A stretch of 64,000 nt of DNA from Oceanobacter sp045430275. Its GTDB lineage: Bacteria > Pseudomonadota > Gammaproteobacteria > Pseudomonadales > Oceanobacteraceae. The DNA lies in assembly GCA_045430275.1 (NCBI GenBank), contig JAILXU010000015.1, positions 1 through 64,000 of the forward strand. Direction: 5' to 3'. The position numbers were made by a program, and so were the translations under genes. Below the pieces are notes generated by a model. That model was not told where the DNA came from. It saw only the letters and a program-made list of their open reading frames with translations, and did not search any database. Positions 61,628 through 64,000 of the stretch are shown one piece after another; within the stretch, counting starts at the first letter, position 1, and the number at the start of each line of letters is the position of its first letter.

Positions 61628-61741
61628 ATCCAAGGCAGGGGATAAAGTGGTCGGAAGGACACTGTCTGACTGGCCGCCTTGTCGGTTATTTTCGTATATA
61701 ATCCCCGCGCCTTTGAATTGACGGGAATTGCCCTGAACCCT

Positions 61742-62419
61742 ATGTCCTTTTCGTTTTCCCCCGACAGTGTTGATTTAACCGCTCACGCACTTTATTGCGA
61801 GCGGGATGATCGTGTCTTGTTTCAGAATCTGGATGTGCACGTTAGCAACGGTAAATTGTTGCAGTTGGCTGGCCCGAATGGAGCCGGTAAAACAACGCTG
61901 CTGCGTTTACTGGCGGGTCTGAACCGGGATTACGACGGCGATTTGCACTGGCAAGGTGAAGACCTGCACAGAGTGTATGCCGATTACGCGCGTCAACGTT
62001 TGTATCTGGGGCATCTTGCAGCCATCAAACGGGCATTGACCCCAATCGAAAATCTGCGCTGGCTGATGAGTCCGTGGATGACGTCAGAAACGGATACGCC
62101 GGTGCTTGAGGACGATTTGTGGGAGGCGCTGGAGCAAGTGAATCTGGCGGGTTATGAAGAAACGTCGTGTCAGCAGTTATCGGCCGGGCAGCAACGCCGG
62201 GTTGGTTTGGCCCGTCTGGCGATTGTTCCGACGCCATTGTGGATTCTGGACGAGCCGTTTACCGCATTGGATGTGGCTGGGGTACGCTGGCTGGAAGAGC
62301 AGATTCAGCGCCAGGTGGCCCGTAACGGTGCGGTGGTGATCACCAGTCACCATGCGTTGCAGAATATCCCGACACTGGAGCGCTTGGAGCTGGGTGTTCT
62401 GGCTGGGCTGGAGGAATAA
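61742..62419 (+). CDS. ccmA: Heme exporter ATPase CcmA
   Basis: This is the ATPase of the CcmABCD complex that releases holo-CcmE in cytochrome c maturation. The 225-residue protein has Walker A GPNGAGKTT, signature LSAGQ and Walker B LWILDEPFTALD. The start at 61742 removes a non-homologous 21-residue extension; a -10-like TATAAT at 61697-61702 lies upstream, inside that extension. First of the ccm genes; ccmB starts 3 bases after its stop. Confidence 0.94.
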   Translation: MSFSFSPDSVDLTAHALYCERDDRVLFQNLDVHVSNGKLLQLAGPNGAGKTTLLRLLAGLNRDYDGDLHWQGEDLHRVYADYARQRLYLGHLAAIKRALTPIENLRWLMSPWMTSETDTPVLEDDLWEALEQVNLAGYEETSCQQLSAGQQRRVGLARLAIVPTPLWILDEPFTALDVAGVRWLEEQIQRQVARNGAVVITSHHALQNIPTLERLELGVLAGLEE

Positions 62420-62422
62420 ACA

Positions 62423-63091
62423 ATGAGCCTGGTTACTGCTACGGTAAAACGCGATTTGTTGTTGGCGGCTCGTAATCCGGGTGAGTGGCTGAATCCGCTG
62501 ATGTTTTTTCTGATGGTTGCGGCCTTGTTTCCTTTGGCCGTTGATCCTGACCCCAAATTTTTGTCCAAAATTGCCGGTGGTGTTATCTGGGTTGCCGCGT
62601 TGTTGGCAACTTTATTGTCGCTGGATGCTCTGTATAAGTCGGATGTTGAAGACGGCTCGCTGGAGCAATGGCTGGCGTCCGGAGAATCCCTGTACGTATT
62701 GGCTTTGGGCAAGGCGCTGGTGCATTGGCTTTCCAGTGGCTTGCCATTAACGCTGATGTCGCCCTTGCTGGGCTTGATGATGGCACTGCCGGATGAGGCT
62801 TTCCCGGCGTTATTGCTGAGTCTGGGCGTTGGCACGCCGGTATTGAGTTTGCTCGGAGCGGTTGGAGCTGCTCTGACGGCAGGTGTGCGCAGTGGCGGTT
62901 TGCTATTGAGTTTGCTGATCTTGCCCCTCTATATCCCGGTACTGATTTTTGCCGCCAGTGCGGTGTATCACGCAGGCATTGGAATGTCCTACAACGGACA
63001 AATTGGATTCCTGGGAGCCATGTTGGCTCTGTCCGCGTGTCTGACGCCGTTTGCATCTGCAGCGGCACTCAAACTGAATTTATCCCGCTGA
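62423..63091 (+). CDS. ccmB: Heme exporter protein CcmB
   Basis: The 222-residue protein has six membrane helices and the CcmB features: N-terminal VKRDLLLAARNPGEWLNPL and a first helix with FFLMVAALFPLAVDP. EDGSLEQWLASGESL precedes the second half. It forms the transmembrane part of the CcmAB transporter. It lies between ccmA and ccmC with very short gaps. Confidence 0.95.
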   Translation: MSLVTATVKRDLLLAARNPGEWLNPLMFFLMVAALFPLAVDPDPKFLSKIAGGVIWVAALLATLLSLDALYKSDVEDGSLEQWLASGESLYVLALGKALVHWLSSGLPLTLMSPLLGLMMALPDEAFPALLLSLGVGTPVLSLLGAVGAALTAGVRSGGLLLSLLILPLYIPVLIFAASAVYHAGIGMSYNGQIGFLGAMLALSACLTPFASAAALKLNLSR

Positions 63092-63103
63092 GGTTGTGGT
63101 TCC

Positions 63104-63850
63104 ATGTGGCAGTGGCTTGTTCGCCTGTATCACCGTTTAGGTTCTCCCAAATGGTTTTATGAAATTACCGGGCGCTGGATTCCCTGGCTGACTGTAACAG
63201 CCAGCGTGGGTGTGGTCGTCGGGTTGGTGCTGGGGTTGTTGTATGCCCCGGCTGATTACCAGCAAGGGAACAGTTTCCGGATTATTTATATTCATGTGCC
63301 CGCTGCTCTGGTGGCACAAAGTGCTTTTATCATGATGGCGGTCGCGGGGGCGGTCTTTCTGATCTGGCGGATGAAAATGGCCGCCTGGGTCGCTCGTTCG
63401 ATTGCGCCGATTGGGGCCAGCTTCTGTTTGATCGCTTTGTTAACCGGGGCCATTTGGGGTAAGCCAACCTGGGGCACCTGGTGGGTGTGGGATGCACGCC
63501 TGACCTCGATGCTGCTGCTGCTGTTCCTGTATTTCGGTGTGATGGCTTTGCAGCGGGCGATTGAGTCCGATGATGCCAGCCATAAAGCCGGTGCGATTTT
63601 GTCCCTCGTGGGGGTGATTAATATCCCCATCATCAAATACTCGGTCGAGTGGTGGAATACCCTGCATCAGCCCGCGACCCTGACCCTGACAGAAAAACCC
63701 AGCATGCACCCGGACATGCTGGTTCCTCTGCTGATTATGATTCTGACCACATATATTTTCTTTGCTCTGCTGGTGATCTTGCGTACTCGTAATGAAGTAC
63801 TGCGGCATGAACGCAAGCGCAGCTGGGTTCGAGAGTTGCTGGAGTCCTGA
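63104..63850 (+). CDS. ccmC: Heme lyase/transfer protein CcmC
   Basis: The 248-residue membrane protein presents heme to CcmE. The tryptophan-rich WWD-type loop reads KPTWGTWWVWDARLT, and the flanking heme-ligand His residues are in YIHVPAA and TLHQPA. Six helices, normal length. Its stop overlaps the ccmD start as TGATG. Confidence 0.96.
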   Translation: MWQWLVRLYHRLGSPKWFYEITGRWIPWLTVTASVGVVVGLVLGLLYAPADYQQGNSFRIIYIHVPAALVAQSAFIMMAVAGAVFLIWRMKMAAWVARSIAPIGASFCLIALLTGAIWGKPTWGTWWVWDARLTSMLLLLFLYFGVMALQRAIESDDASHKAGAILSLVGVINIPIIKYSVEWWNTLHQPATLTLTEKPSMHPDMLVPLLIMILTTYIFFALLVILRTRNEVLRHERKRSWVRELLES

Positions 63851-64000
63851 TGGAATTTAACAGTTTTGCCGAATTTCTGGCGATGGGACGGCACGGTTTG
63901 TACGTTTGGCTGTCCTATGGCATCACGGCGGTGATCGTCGTTATCAACGTGATATTGCCCGTCATGCAACGTCGTCGTTTTTTCAAAGAACAACAGCAGC
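63850..64000 (+). CDS. ccmD: Heme exporter protein CcmD (5' part, cut by window edge)
   Basis: Fifty codons are visible before the window ends without a stop. The protein has a short amphipathic start (MEFNSFAEFLAMG), HGLYVWLSYGI, one membrane helix and a basic RRRFFKEQQQ tail, as in CcmD. Family length is about 60-75, so most of the gene is present. ccmE and later genes are expected next. Confidence 0.92.
   Translation, partial: MEFNSFAEFLAMGRHGLYVWLSYGITAVIVVINVILPVMQRRRFFKEQQQ

Overview
The window is a chromosomal stretch of a Gram-negative gammaproteobacterium, probably a marine Oceanospirillales-like organism. The reasons are the gene set (ntrBC with an upstream DUF4124-type gene, hemN, ccmABCD, TrmL, SirB2, a TRAP transporter, an OlsB-like acyltransferase), many GGDEF/receiver-type signalling genes, and protein motifs that look gammaproteobacterial throughout. 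The genus guess is an inference from gene content only. No tRNA, rRNA, insertion sequence or CRISPR array was recognised.

Layout. 0-1.4 kb: an XRE-ImmA regulator/metallopeptidase next to a truncated PIN-domain gene. 1.4-3.6 kb: a LysR regulator divergent from a YbfB/YjiJ-type MFS exporter. 3.8-14.5 kb: a compact glycogen operon, glgC - GH57 amylase - malQ - glgB - glgA - glgP, with overlapping genes. 14.6-18.2 kb: an AT-rich island holding a minus-strand ABC-three-component (ABC-3C) conflict system. It also has a 58-residue membrane protein that shares a short motif with the ABC-3C CTD protein. Related palindromic repeats flank the island. 18.2-28.2 kb: an AraC (MmsR-like) regulator and the divergent valine/isobutyrate catabolic operon (mmsA, acyl-CoA dehydrogenase, enoyl-CoA hydratase, 3-hydroxyisobutyryl-CoA hydrolase, mmsB, propionyl-CoA synthetase-like ligase, SDR), closed by a strong terminator.

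28.2-34.0 kb: a minus-strand group of a lipoprotein, SelO, an M16 insulinase-like peptidase and a small unknown protein. 34-39 kb: a signalling cluster rich in degenerate domains (REC-PAS-pseudo-GGDEF-pseudo-EAL, HTH-pseudo-receiver, hybrid histidine kinase with a pseudo-receiver). 39-45 kb: an acyltransferase, a duplicated-domain lipoprotein, a FieF-type metal exporter, an outer-membrane-like protein, TrmL, a small membrane protein and RidA. 45-49 kb: a universal stress protein and a complete TRAP transporter (dctPQM order). 49.9-53.2 kb: ntrBC with NtrC boxes and a DUF4124-like gene. 53.3-64 kb: dtd, sirB2, cysK, two lipid-related acyltransferases, a diguanylate cyclase, a thioredoxin-like protein, hemN with an FNR-type box, a TetR regulator and the start of the cytochrome c maturation operon ccmABCD, which runs off the right edge.

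The genes form several self-contained modules. The glycogen operon makes, branches, degrades and remodels alpha-glucan. The mms operon turns isobutyryl-CoA into propionyl-CoA. The ABC-3C module is a probable anti-phage or anti-plasmid system, and its extra small membrane component is the most unusual feature here.
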